From assembly GCA_041390625.1 (NCBI GenBank), contig JAWKPM010000011.1:111412-175411 (forward strand): a stretch of DNA of 64,000 nt, read 5' to 3'. The position numbers and the translations under genes are program-made. This document shows, in pieces, positions 52,991-60,543 of this stretch. Every line of letters starts with the position of its first letter. Positions within the stretch are counted from its first letter, which is position 1. The DNA is from RBC038 sp041390625. Its GTDB lineage: Bacteria; Chloroflexota; Dehalococcoidia; UBA2979. The notes beneath the pieces were generated by a model. That model saw only the letters and a program-made list of their open reading frames with translations, did no database searches and had not been told where the DNA came from.

Positions 52991-53643
52991 CCACGACGCG
53001 CTGGTCGGTGCCTGTGCAGCTCCTGCTGCTGGCCTCGCTGGGCGCGATGGCCGGAATGCTCATCGGCGAGCTGTGGACCGTCGCCGCGACGGCCGATCAG
53101 CCCCTGCTGTGGTGGGCGGGCCGCGCCTCTGGCCTCGTAGCCTACGGGGCGCTCTGGCTCTCGATGCTCTTCGGCCTCGCCATCTCCTCGAAGGGTGCCG
53201 GTGGCCTGCTCCCGAAGAAGCTGATGATGGATCTCCACCAGCAGTGGACGCTCTCGGCCGTCGTGGCGGCCGTCGTGCACGTGCTGACCATCGTGCTGCA
53301 CGCGGAGTCGCACATCTCCGCCTGGGCCATCGTCGTGCCGTTCGCCTCGGCGCGGCTCACCGGCGCAGTCGCCCTCGGCACCATCGCCCTCTTCGGCCTC
53401 GTGACCGTGTCGGCGAGCTCGTGGCTGCGCACGTACATTCCCTATCAGGCGTGGCGCTCCATCCACGCGCTGGCGTTCGGGACGATGCTCCTCGCCCTCG
53501 GGCACGCCGTGACGGCCGGCACCGATGCCGGACTGCCGGGCATCGAGGTCCTGTACGTCCTGACAACGGCGGTCCTCGTCGGCGCCATCGTGACCCGAGT
53601 TGCACTCGCGATGTCGACCTCGGGCGGACGCTCGACCGCCTGA
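52987..53643 (+). CDS. cassette A ferric-reductase-like membrane cytochrome
   Basis: A 218-residue, six-helix protein of the ferric-reductase-like transmembrane type (as in MsrQ/YedZ and NADPH-oxidase b cores). Four helix His can hold two hemes: LHQQWT-x8-VVH (14 apart) and SIHALAFG-x5-GH (13 apart). It also has WWAGRASGLVAYGALWLSMLFGLAISSK. No FAD/NAD-binding domain, so electrons must come from a partner, plausibly a flavinylated protein made by the adjacent ApbE. Confidence 0.88.
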   Translation: MTTTRWSVPVQLLLLASLGAMAGMLIGELWTVAATADQPLLWWAGRASGLVAYGALWLSMLFGLAISSKGAGGLLPKKLMMDLHQQWTLSAVVAAVVHVLTIVLHAESHISAWAIVVPFASARLTGAVALGTIALFGLVTVSASSWLRTYIPYQAWRSIHALAFGTMLLALGHAVTAGTDAGLPGIEVLYVLTTAVLVGAIVTRVALAMSTSGGRSTA

Positions 53644-53821
53644 TCCGCGCCGGACGCCCCATCGAGGCGCGTGCGGCGTCCTCGAGGCGAATTCAGACAG
53701 ACGATTTCCGAGTTCAGACCGTCACATTCTGCGAGATGCCACGCCTTACTCCCGGACCCACCGCAACCACGTGGGGCGCGCAGCCCATCTGGCGCCTCGG
53801 CAACCACGAGCGGGAGGCAAC

Positions 53822-54523
53822 GTGAATCGACAGTCAGCGCTGGCGTATGGAGGTATGAGCGCGATGGCCGCACTGGCGGCGGTCGCCTTCGTGGGTTCGG
53901 CCCTCGGATTCACTTCAGGCGATTCTGGCGACGAAGCGAGCGTCGAGGCGACGTCGACCACGGCGGACGACTACGCACAGCAGCAGCAGGACTACCTGCA
54001 GGCGCAGGCCGACTACGCCGTCCAGACCCTCGAGCAGCAGCGCGCGGCGGCCCAGGCTGCCGCCGCCGCCGAGCTCGAGCAGCAGCGTGCCGCCGCTCAG
54101 GCGCAGATCGAGGCCGATCTCGCCGCCCAGCAGCGTGCCGCCGAGGCCGCACTGGCGGCGCAGATCGCTGCCCAGCGTCAGGCCGCCGAGTCCGCACTCG
54201 GTGCCGAGGCCGCAGCGGCCCAGGCGGCGCTGCAGGAGTCGCTCGCCCAGCAGCAGGCGCTCGCCCAGGCGCAGGCACTCGCGGCGTCCCCAACGGCCGC
54301 ACCGTTCGTGGCGACCGCTACGCCGACGGCGTTCGCGCCCTCCCCGACGGCCACGGCCGCCGCCGCGACGGCGAGCCCAACCGCCGCGGCACCCACGTCG
54401 AACTGGCAGTCCGAGTCACAGCGCGAGGCCGCGAAGAAGCAGGCCGAGTGCGAGCGCAAGAGCGGCTCCGAGTACGAGGCGTGCATGCGCGAGGTCCAGA
54501 AGATCCTCTCGGGCGACGACTAG
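53822..54523 (+). CDS. cassette B protein 1: anchored Ala/Gln-rich coiled-coil protein
   Basis: A 233-residue protein: signal anchor (SALAYGGMSAMAALAAVAFVG), a long Ala/Gln/Glu coiled coil (residues ~50-150, QQQDYLQAQADYAVQTLEQQ style), a T/A/P linker with TATPT, and a short C-terminal basic segment with two Cys (AECERKSGSEYEACMREVQ). Faces outward. GTG 53822 after GGGAGG. The 178-bp gap before it contains two TTCAG 21 bp apart (53696, 53717) but no clear 11-bp pair. Confidence 0.8.
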   Translation: MNRQSALAYGGMSAMAALAAVAFVGSALGFTSGDSGDEASVEATSTTADDYAQQQQDYLQAQADYAVQTLEQQRAAAQAAAAAELEQQRAAAQAQIEADLAAQQRAAEAALAAQIAAQRQAAESALGAEAAAAQAALQESLAQQQALAQAQALAASPTAAPFVATATPTAFAPSPTATAAAATASPTAAAPTSNWQSESQREAAKKQAECERKSGSEYEACMREVQKILSGDD

Positions 54524-54551
54524 CCCGCGCCTCGAGGAAAGGAGGACTCGC

Positions 54552-55088
54552 ATGGCACGCACCTCAGTGAACATCGTCGTGCTGGCCGGCTCGGCCGCCA
54601 CCCTCGCCGCCTCGATGGCCGGCATCGCCCGCTCCGAGGGCTACTTCGACCCGCCATCGAAGGAGTCGACCGCCTCGATCGTCGCCGCCGTCGCAGCGGA
54701 ATCCGTCGAGGCGACCTCGGCCACGACTCAGGCAACCGGCGTGCAGCTCAGTGGCCTGGCGCCGCTGCAGCCGCTCCAGCTGTCACCCGGCCGCAGCCTG
54801 AACGTCCCGCAAACCCAGCTCGATGTGCAGGCGCTGACGCAGATGGACGCCTCGAACGTCCAGCCATCCTCGGACGGCACGCCACTCACGCTCAGCGTGC
54901 AGCTTCCCGCGCCGACGGTCGTCAGTCAGCCTGCTCAGACCGTGTCCCAGCCCGACCCGGTCGTGTCCGCACCGGCTCCTGCGCCAGCCGCCCCCGCGCC
55001 GGCCCCGGCGCCCGCGCTCGTCGCTCCGCCGCCTCCCCCGCCCCCGGCACCCGCTCCGGCGCCGGCAACCAACACGAGGGCGTCCTGA
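54552..55088 (+). CDS. cassette B protein 2: N-terminally anchored Pro/Ala-rich protein
   Basis: A 178-residue protein: SVNIVVLAGSAATLAASMAG anchor, a Thr/Ser/Ala-rich region, then a Pro/Ala tail (APAPAPAL, PPPPPPP) that could span the cell wall. AAAGGAGG lies upstream. The anchor resembles 51861-52103; the C-terminal part does not. The stop overlaps the ApbE start (TGATG). Confidence 0.75.
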   Translation: MARTSVNIVVLAGSAATLAASMAGIARSEGYFDPPSKESTASIVAAVAAESVEATSATTQATGVQLSGLAPLQPLQLSPGRSLNVPQTQLDVQALTQMDASNVQPSSDGTPLTLSVQLPAPTVVSQPAQTVSQPDPVVSAPAPAPAAPAPAPAPALVAPPPPPPPAPAPAPATNTRAS

Positions 55089-55948
55089 TGGCCGAGTTCC
55101 GAGCCATGGGCACCGACTGGCGCATCGAGGCAACCGGCCTCGATGCCGCGGGCTACGAGGCCGTGCGGGCGCTCGTCGAGCACGAAGAGCAGCGCTTCTC
55201 CCGCTTTCGCGCAGACTCCGCCCTCTCGAGGCTGAACCACGACCGCTACCTGACCGACACCGAGATCGCAGCGCTCGTTCGGCTCGCCCTCCGCCTGCGC
55301 GAGGCGACCGGCGGTGCCTTCGACCCCGGCGTCGGCACTGCCGTCATCGAGGCCGGCTACGACCGCAGCTTCGAGCGGCTGGCCGCGAAGACCTCGTGCG
55401 CGCGTTCCGTGCCGAAGACTCACGCGACGGCGACCGTTCGAGGCGGGACGATCCGACTCGGTCGCGGCGGACGTCTCGACCTCGGCGGCATCGCGAAGGG
55501 CTGGACGGTCGACCGCGTCGGTCGCTACCTGCAGTCCCGAGGCGCCTCGACGTTCCTCATCGACGCCGGCGGCGACGTGCTGATCGGCGGCCCCGAGGCC
55601 ACGCACACGCCGCAGCTGGTGCAGGTCAACGGCACGCCGTGGATGTTGCGCATCGAGGTCGGCGCCGTCGCGACGTCGTCGACGCTCCGACGCGTGTGGG
55701 ACACCGACCGAGGCCGCATGCATCACATCGTTGACCCGCACTCCGCCGAGCCCGCTCGCCGCGCATACGCATGGGCGACGGTCGTGGCACCTCGTGCCGC
55801 GCTGGCGGACGCGCTCGCCACCGCGCTGCTCGCGAACCCCGAGGCCGCGCTCGCAGCGCTCCCCACCTTCGAGGCCGAGGCGTTCCTCATGGGCCACGAC
55901 GGCACGCCCCAGATGACCCCCGGCATGACGAAGTGGCTCGCCGCATGA
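55088..55948 (+). CDS. apbE: cassette B ApbE-like FAD:protein FMN transferase
   Basis: A 286-residue ApbE. MAEFRAMGTDWRIEA begins directly with the catalytic domain, so there is no export signal. FSRFRADSALSRLN, LDLGGIAKGWTVDRV, FLIDAGGDVLIGG and HHIVDPHS mark the active site; the usual DP-x-TG is changed to DPHSAEP here. LADALATALL closes the fold. Paralogue of 52100-52990. Overlaps both neighbours. Confidence 0.92.
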   Translation: MAEFRAMGTDWRIEATGLDAAGYEAVRALVEHEEQRFSRFRADSALSRLNHDRYLTDTEIAALVRLALRLREATGGAFDPGVGTAVIEAGYDRSFERLAAKTSCARSVPKTHATATVRGGTIRLGRGGRLDLGGIAKGWTVDRVGRYLQSRGASTFLIDAGGDVLIGGPEATHTPQLVQVNGTPWMLRIEVGAVATSSTLRRVWDTDRGRMHHIVDPHSAEPARRAYAWATVVAPRAALADALATALLANPEAALAALPTFEAEAFLMGHDGTPQMTPGMTKWLAA

Positions 55949-56616
55949 TCCTCGTACGCACCCTCAGCTACCTGATGTTGCTCGCGGCGGGCGTGATCGC
56001 CGCCGACTACCTGCACGAGTTGTTTCAGGCGGTGCCGACGGACGCCCCCCTTCAGTGGTGGATGTCTCGAGCCACCGGCTTCGTTGCGTACATCGCGATG
56101 TGGCTGTCGATGATGCTCGGGCTGATGATCAGCTCGCGCGGGCTCGATGGAGCGCTCAACCGCAAGACCGTGCTGGAGTCGCATCAGCAGTGGACGCTGG
56201 CTGCCGTGCTTGCCACGCTCTTCCACGTGGCCGTCATCGTCAGCGACCCCTATGTCGACATGAGCTGGGCATCCGCCGTCGTTCCGGGCACCTCGAGCTA
56301 CCTTCCCGGCCCGGTCGCCCTCGGCGCGCTTGGCATGTGGGGGATGGTGCTGCTCGCCGTATCGAGCTGGTTCCAGCGCCAGATCAGCTACGTCCTCTGG
56401 CGAGCGATTCACACGCTCGCGCTGGGCGCCTTCATCCTCGGCCTGCTGCACGGAGTCGTCGCCGGGACGGACTCGGGCGCTCAGGTCGCGCAACTCACGT
56501 ACGCCGGTACGGCTGCACTGCTCGCGGGGGCGATCGTGTTCCGTGCCGTCTACACGCCGAGCAAAGGCAAGGCCGCCCGCCCGGCACCAGCTGCCGCCGC
56601 AGTCGAACCGAGCTAA
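55945..56616 (+). CDS. cassette B ferric-reductase-like membrane cytochrome
   Basis: A 223-residue six-helix protein, paralogue of 52987-53643, with the same four His: SHQQWT-x8-LFH and AIHTLALG-x5-LLH. WWMSRATGFVAYIAMWLSMMLGLMISSR matches the corresponding segment. Predicted di-heme electron conduit across the membrane. ATGA overlap with ApbE. The basic, Pro/Ala C-terminus is cytoplasmic. Confidence 0.88.
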   Translation: MILVRTLSYLMLLAAGVIAADYLHELFQAVPTDAPLQWWMSRATGFVAYIAMWLSMMLGLMISSRGLDGALNRKTVLESHQQWTLAAVLATLFHVAVIVSDPYVDMSWASAVVPGTSSYLPGPVALGALGMWGMVLLAVSSWFQRQISYVLWRAIHTLALGAFILGLLHGVVAGTDSGAQVAQLTYAGTAALLAGAIVFRAVYTPSKGKAARPAPAAAAVEPS

Positions 56617-56649
56617 CCACCGGCTAGGCCGGCCGCTGAGGGGGAACCA

Positions 56650-57903
56650 TTGGCCGAACGCGAACCGAACGGGGTGCCCATCACCCTCGAGGTCGACGAG
56701 ATCAACTCGTCGGACCTCATCGAGGCGCTGCGCTCCTCCTGGGCAGAGACGCCGCCCAACGAGGATGCCCTGTGGGCACGCATCGGACCGCAGCTCCGCG
56801 AGCAGCAGCCACCGAGGCGCAACTGGCTCCTCGCGCTGCTCTCCAGCGGCGTCGCCTCCACGCCGAGGGTCATGGCCCTCGGCAGCGCCGCGGCCGCGCT
56901 CGCCGTCGGCATGGTCGTGGTGTCTTCGATCGTCCGAGGCGGCAGCACGGCCAGCGCCGACGTGCTGCAAGCCGCCGATCAGCTGTCTGCGGCGGCGCGC
57001 GTCGCCCTCGATGACGCATCGCTGACGAGCGAGGAGGCTGCCGCCATCCGCGAGCGTGCCGCGACACTCGCGCGGCTCTTGAGCAGTGACCAGGCCGCAC
57101 TCGCGGATCTCAGCAGCGAAGACCTCGCCCGCGTCTCGTCCGAGCTCGGCAACGTCCTCATCCGCTTTGACGACGTCAGCGAGGGCGACGAGCGTGACGT
57201 CGAGGACAGTCGGCTCTCGATCTTCGATGCCCACGACGCCTTCGAAGGCGAACGCGACCGCCGCGAACGCGAGCACGAGGACGACGACGATCGAGGCGGC
57301 CAGGCCGCGGCCCCGGCCACCGCCCCTCCGCGCACGACCGCCGAGGGCGCGTCGAGCGGCTCATCCGGCGCGACCGTCGCCCCGAGCGCCACCACCGCCT
57401 CGAACCTCCCCCCGACCTCGGTCGCGACGCCTCCCACCACAGGCGCGGGCTCCGAGGACGAACACGAGGACGGCGAGGAGCACGAGGGGCAGGCATCGGC
57501 CACGCCACCTCCGACCGCGAGCTTGACCCCCACCACGTCTGCCGCCACAGCCACGCCATCCGCATCCCCAACGGCCTCGCCGACCTCAACAGCGACGGCG
57601 ACCGCAACTGGCACCGTGCCGTCCGGGACGAGTGGCTCCGGCAGCAAGACGATCCCCGGCGTGGCGGGCGCCTATACGTGGACGGTCGGCTCCGCCGGGA
57701 CCGTCGCCTTCAGCTTCGATGGACACGAGAACCTCGAGGTCACGAGCGTGAGCGCGGCCTCGGGCTGGACCGCGACGGTGCAGGAGGCCGACGGCTCCGA
57801 GATCCGCGTGCGCTTCTCGAAGTCCGGACAGACCACGACCTTCGAGGCCGCGCGCGAGGACGCGAACATCGAGGTCACCGTCTCCGGCGGTGCCGGTGGC
57901 TAG
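56650..57903 (+). CDS. membrane-anchored putative anti-sigma protein with extracellular beta domain
   Basis: A 417-residue protein. Cytoplasmic N-terminus of ~75 residues (INSSDLIEALRSSWAETPP ... ALWARI), one helix (MALGSAAAALAVGMVVVSSIV), an alpha-helical region with Ala/Leu (residues ~100-180), an acidic EREHEDDDD stretch, a long S/T/A/P linker containing SGSSGATVAPS, and a C-terminal beta domain (AYTWTVGSAGTVAFSFDG ... TVSGGAGG). TTG 56650 has GAGGGGGA 5 nt upstream. Its position just before an ECF sigma (14-bp overlap) and its topology suggest an anti-sigma sensor; the S-G-A-T could also be a flavin acceptor. Both are inference. Confidence 0.72.
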   Translation: MAEREPNGVPITLEVDEINSSDLIEALRSSWAETPPNEDALWARIGPQLREQQPPRRNWLLALLSSGVASTPRVMALGSAAAALAVGMVVVSSIVRGGSTASADVLQAADQLSAAARVALDDASLTSEEAAAIRERAATLARLLSSDQAALADLSSEDLARVSSELGNVLIRFDDVSEGDERDVEDSRLSIFDAHDAFEGERDRREREHEDDDDRGGQAAAPATAPPRTTAEGASSGSSGATVAPSATTASNLPPTSVATPPTTGAGSEDEHEDGEEHEGQASATPPPTASLTPTTSAATATPSASPTASPTSTATATATGTVPSGTSGSGSKTIPGVAGAYTWTVGSAGTVAFSFDGHENLEVTSVSAASGWTATVQEADGSEIRVRFSKSGQTTTFEAAREDANIEVTVSGGAGG

Positions 57904-58486
57904 GCCGGCCCCTCGACGCGACGAAGGCATCGAGGACCTCGACGCCGGCCACGATGCAGTGGTGCGACTCGCGACCCTCGCTCGAGACGGGGATCGCGAG
58001 GCGTTTCAGCGTCTCTATCGGATCCACGCGAGTCGCGTCTTCCGCTTCACCGCCTCGATCGTCCGCGATCGCGGCGACGCCGAGGACGCGACCGCCGAAA
58101 CATTCCTCCAGGCGTGGCGCGACCTGCCGAGGCTCCGCGACTGCGAACGCTACGAGGCGTGGCTGCTCCAGATCGCGCACCGCCGCTCGCTCGACCAGCT
58201 CCGCAAGCACCGCCCCCTGCGGCCCCTCGACGAGGCCGCCGAGGTCGCGGAAACCCGCCGCGACCGATCGCCCCACGAATCGACGCAAGACGCCGAGGAC
58301 GCGGCGCGGCTGCGCGACGCCCTCAATGAGCTACCCGAGTCACAGCGAACCGTCCTCACGCTGCGCTACCTGATGGAGCTGAGCCACGACGAGATCGCCT
58401 CGACGACGGGACGTTCCGCGGCGGCCGTCCGGCAGTTGCGCCAGCGAGGTCTCGCGTCGCTCCGCCGCGTCCTCGGTTCAGACTGA
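57890..58486 (+). CDS. ECF-type RNA polymerase sigma factor
   Basis: A 198-residue sigma factor with region 2 at about residues 30-95 (FQRLYRIHASRVFRFTASIV; AEDATAETFLQAWRDL) and region 4 at about 140-195 (LPESQRTVLTLRYLMELSHDE; RSAAAVRQLRQRGLASLRR). It overlaps the preceding gene by 14 bp (GTG 57890; GTG 57896 also possible), so the anti-sigma-first order is unusual. It likely controls the flavin/heme cassettes or envelope stress genes. Confidence 0.92.
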   Translation: MPVARPAPRRDEGIEDLDAGHDAVVRLATLARDGDREAFQRLYRIHASRVFRFTASIVRDRGDAEDATAETFLQAWRDLPRLRDCERYEAWLLQIAHRRSLDQLRKHRPLRPLDEAAEVAETRRDRSPHESTQDAEDAARLRDALNELPESQRTVLTLRYLMELSHDEIASTTGRSAAAVRQLRQRGLASLRRVLGSD

Positions 58487-58493
58487 CCGAGGC

Positions 58494-58715
58494 CTAGTCC
58501 TCGCAGCCGTTCCGCCGCAGCTCCGCCCGGATGCGCTCGATCTCCGTCGCGACGTCCGAGGACGCGTCGCCCACCTTCGAGGGCTGCGGCACGAGCGAGT
58601 TCACGTCCTCGGGGTGAGCCGCGGCCGGCGCCGGGTTCTTGTTCGCCTCGAGGTCCGCGAGCGCCTGTCGCAACTCCTCGCAGAGGCTCGGGTCGTTGGT
58701 GGTGGGTCGCACCAT
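58494..58715 (-). CDS. 73-aa small protein, LCEELR...RRNGC family (second copy)
   Basis: Same length as 43271-43492, with conserved SLCEELRQALADLEANK near residue 10 and VATEIERIRAELRRNGCED at the C-terminus; the middle is Pro/Ala-rich and differs. AAAGGAAATC precedes the ATG at 58715. Convergent with the sigma factor gene, 7 bp apart. Confidence 0.78.
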   Translation of the reverse strand: MVRPTTNDPSLCEELRQALADLEANKNPAPAAAHPEDVNSLVPQPSKVGDASSDVATEIERIRAELRRNGCED

Positions 58716-58801
58716 GATGATTTCCTTTCGTGCGCCGTAGCGCACCGGATCTGAGCTAGCCGAGGTCTCGCGGCTCGTTCGATGCCGCGAAGCCTTCGGA
58801 C

Positions 58802-59182
58802 TCACTCGATGTTGAGCAGGTCCACCGACCGCTGGCGCGCTTCGTCTTCGCAACCAACATCGATGCGGTCGCCCGTCACAGTGACCGCTTCGAAGATCAC
58901 CGAGGAGGTCGTCTCCCCGGCCGGTGCCTCGAGGTCACGCACGTACTCACCGAGGTGGAACGTGCAATCGGTCTCCGATTCGTTCGCGACCACGACCTCG
59001 AACGTATCGCCGATGCGAATGCGATCGGGCTCCACGTCGACGCTGTCGTCGTGAATCGTGACGTCAATCACCTGGGCCGCCGGCGCCGTCTCATCGTCAC
59101 TGCACGCGACGGCGGTGACCGCGAGGAGCATCGCCAGCGCGATCAGCGCGAATCCGCTCCGTTTGAACACCGTCACAGTCAC
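58802..59182 (-). CDS. cupredoxin-like lipoprotein (two-Cys type, second copy)
   Basis: A 126-residue lipoprotein with lipobox VTAVAC, then a beta-rich domain with NESETDCTF near residue 69 and VGCEDEA near 112, matching the Cys frame of 21062-21508. No copper-site His/Met visible. GTG 59182 gives a GTGA overlap with the monooxygenase-like gene upstream; in-frame GTGs follow at 59176 and 59170. Confidence 0.78.
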   Translation of the reverse strand: MTVTVFKRSGFALIALAMLLAVTAVACSDDETAPAAQVIDVTIHDDSVDVEPDRIRIGDTFEVVVANESETDCTFHLGEYVRDLEAPAGETTSSVIFEAVTVTGDRIDVGCEDEARQRSVDLLNIE

Positions 59183-59475
59183 TTCTCGGCGACCACGACG
59201 TAGCGCTCGATCTCGATCGGCTCACGGAGCGATTCGCGCAGGCCGGTCCCGAGCTGCATCAGTTCATCGATGCGCGCTTCCGGCAGTCGGTCCTCGACGC
59301 TGGTGAACTCGGCGTACATCAGGAACTCGGTCGGGTCCTTCTCGGACGCCAGAAGTGAGTAGCCCGGCATCGATGGCTGGCGCGTGGACGCGTCCTGCAC
59401 CATTGTGCTGAGCGCCTTTCGAACGTCGACTTCCTTGCCGGGATCGGCGTGCAGTCGAGCGGTGATGGCAATCAT
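59179..59475 (-). CDS. antibiotic-biosynthesis-monooxygenase-like protein
   Basis: A 98-residue ABM-type alpha-beta barrel protein: MIAITARLHADPGKEVDVRK, GYSLLASEKDPTEFLMYAEF and ARIDELMQLGTGLRESL. This group includes heme and quinol monooxygenases. ATG 59475 after GGGAGGCGAC is preferred to the ATG at 59502. Coupled to the lipoprotein downstream. Confidence 0.82.
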   Translation of the reverse strand: MIAITARLHADPGKEVDVRKALSTMVQDASTRQPSMPGYSLLASEKDPTEFLMYAEFTSVEDRLPEARIDELMQLGTGLRESLREPIEIERYVVVAEK

Positions 59476-59644
59476 GTCGCCTCCCTTCGCGATGCAGCCC
59501 ATGCCCTGGCTACATCCAATGCAACGCTACGCGTAGGTCCGAGACACCCGCATAACGCACCCCGTCGCACCCTTGCGGCTTCCTTGCACCTTCTGCCACC
59601 GCGCCGGCTTCGAGGCGAACTCGGACCCACCTGCAATGCAGCAG

Positions 59645-59675
59645 CCCCTCGGACCGGCCGCGCCAGTCCGAGGGG
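59645..59675 (-). terminator. strong hairpin after the DUF4386 gene
   Basis: CCCCTCGGAC (59645-59654) and GTCCGAGGGG (59666-59675) form a perfect 10-bp stem with an 11-nt loop, 29 nt after the stop of the minus-strand gene ending at 59704. The rest of 59476-59703 holds CGCACCC repeats (59556, 59566). Confidence 0.75.
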
Positions 59676-59703
59676 CGAGGGGTGAATCGAGCCGTCCCAG
59701 CCG

Positions 59704-60543
59704 CTAGCCGCCCGAAGCGACCGCCGTTCGTGCGCTCGTAGCGCCCTGCGCGCCACCCTCCAGGTCCCGGTCGCGACCGGCCTTCGTCAGCAGCCAGAGG
59801 CCGAGCCACATCTCACCGATGACCGACGGCAGCGCCACCATCGCCAGGAACAGGTCCGCGTAGTCCTGGTAGTTCGCGAGCACCGTGTTCGCCAGCGTAT
59901 CCAGGATGTACGCGATCCCAGCCGCGATGAGCAGGAGCGGGAGCGCCCTCGGCGCCACGTTCGCCCGTCGAATCAGCGCGCCGACCAGGATGAGGTGGAG
60001 GCCGAAGCCCGCCAGTCCGACCAGCCAGGTGAAGTTGAACGCGTCGAGGTACAGCATCACCTGCGCATCCAGCTGGCCCGCCGAGAACGACTGGAAGTAA
60101 TCCGCCCCGCTCACGATCTCGAGGACCATGTAGAAGAACACAACCGCGACACCGAGGAAGAGCGTGTAGGCGAGGCGCGACCACGCGCTCAGCAGGGACA
60201 GGTCCCGATTCACCGGTCGGAAGACGATGTACAGGGCCCAGGCGACGACGATGTCGATGACGAAGACAGCGAGGAAGGCGACCGTGCCGGCTCGGAACAG
60301 CCCTTCTGAGTCGACGATGTTCGCCATCGTGGCCGCCGCGTCGTCGGGCACGACGAGCCCCTCACGCACGAAGAAGTTGGCGAAGATCGCGAGGAAGAAG
60401 ATCGAGACGTAGCCGATGCCGGCGACGCGTGCCGCCGTGCGCGTCGAGACCGTCGGCGTGCCCGCGCTCGAGGTGTGAGTTGTCACGTGGTGCTCCAGTT
60501 CGTTGTTGTTCTGTCGAGTTGATCCGGTTGTTCGCATGGCCAT
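59704..60543 (-). CDS. DUF4386 membrane protein
   Basis: A 279-residue membrane protein of the DUF4386 family: after TRTAARVAGIGYVSIFFLAI come six or so helices, with a VFRPVNRDLSLLSAWSRLAYT loop and GLHLILVGALI-RRANVAPR. Function unknown. ATG 60543 directly follows the stop of the preceding MDR gene (TAG-ATG); GTG 60486 with GGAG upstream is an alternative. Confidence 0.82.
   Translation of the reverse strand: MAMRTTGSTRQNNNELEHHVTTHTSSAGTPTVSTRTAARVAGIGYVSIFFLAIFANFFVREGLVVPDDAAATMANIVDSEGLFRAGTVAFLAVFVIDIVVAWALYIVFRPVNRDLSLLSAWSRLAYTLFLGVAVVFFYMVLEIVSGADYFQSFSAGQLDAQVMLYLDAFNFTWLVGLAGFGLHLILVGALIRRANVAPRALPLLLIAAGIAYILDTLANTVLANYQDYADLFLAMVALPSVIGEMWLGLWLLTKAGRDRDLEGGAQGATSARTAVASGG

Noticed and set aside
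53696..53721. TTCAG pair upstream of cassette B as another regulon site
   Set aside because: The two copies are 21 bp, not 11 or 22 bp, apart and there is no middle copy, so I do not count it with the other arrays.
54087..54551. Arg/Pro-rich frame preceding 54552 in the same frame
   Set aside because: It overlaps the coiled-coil gene in another frame, and a strong AAAGGAGG site sits before the ATG at 54552.
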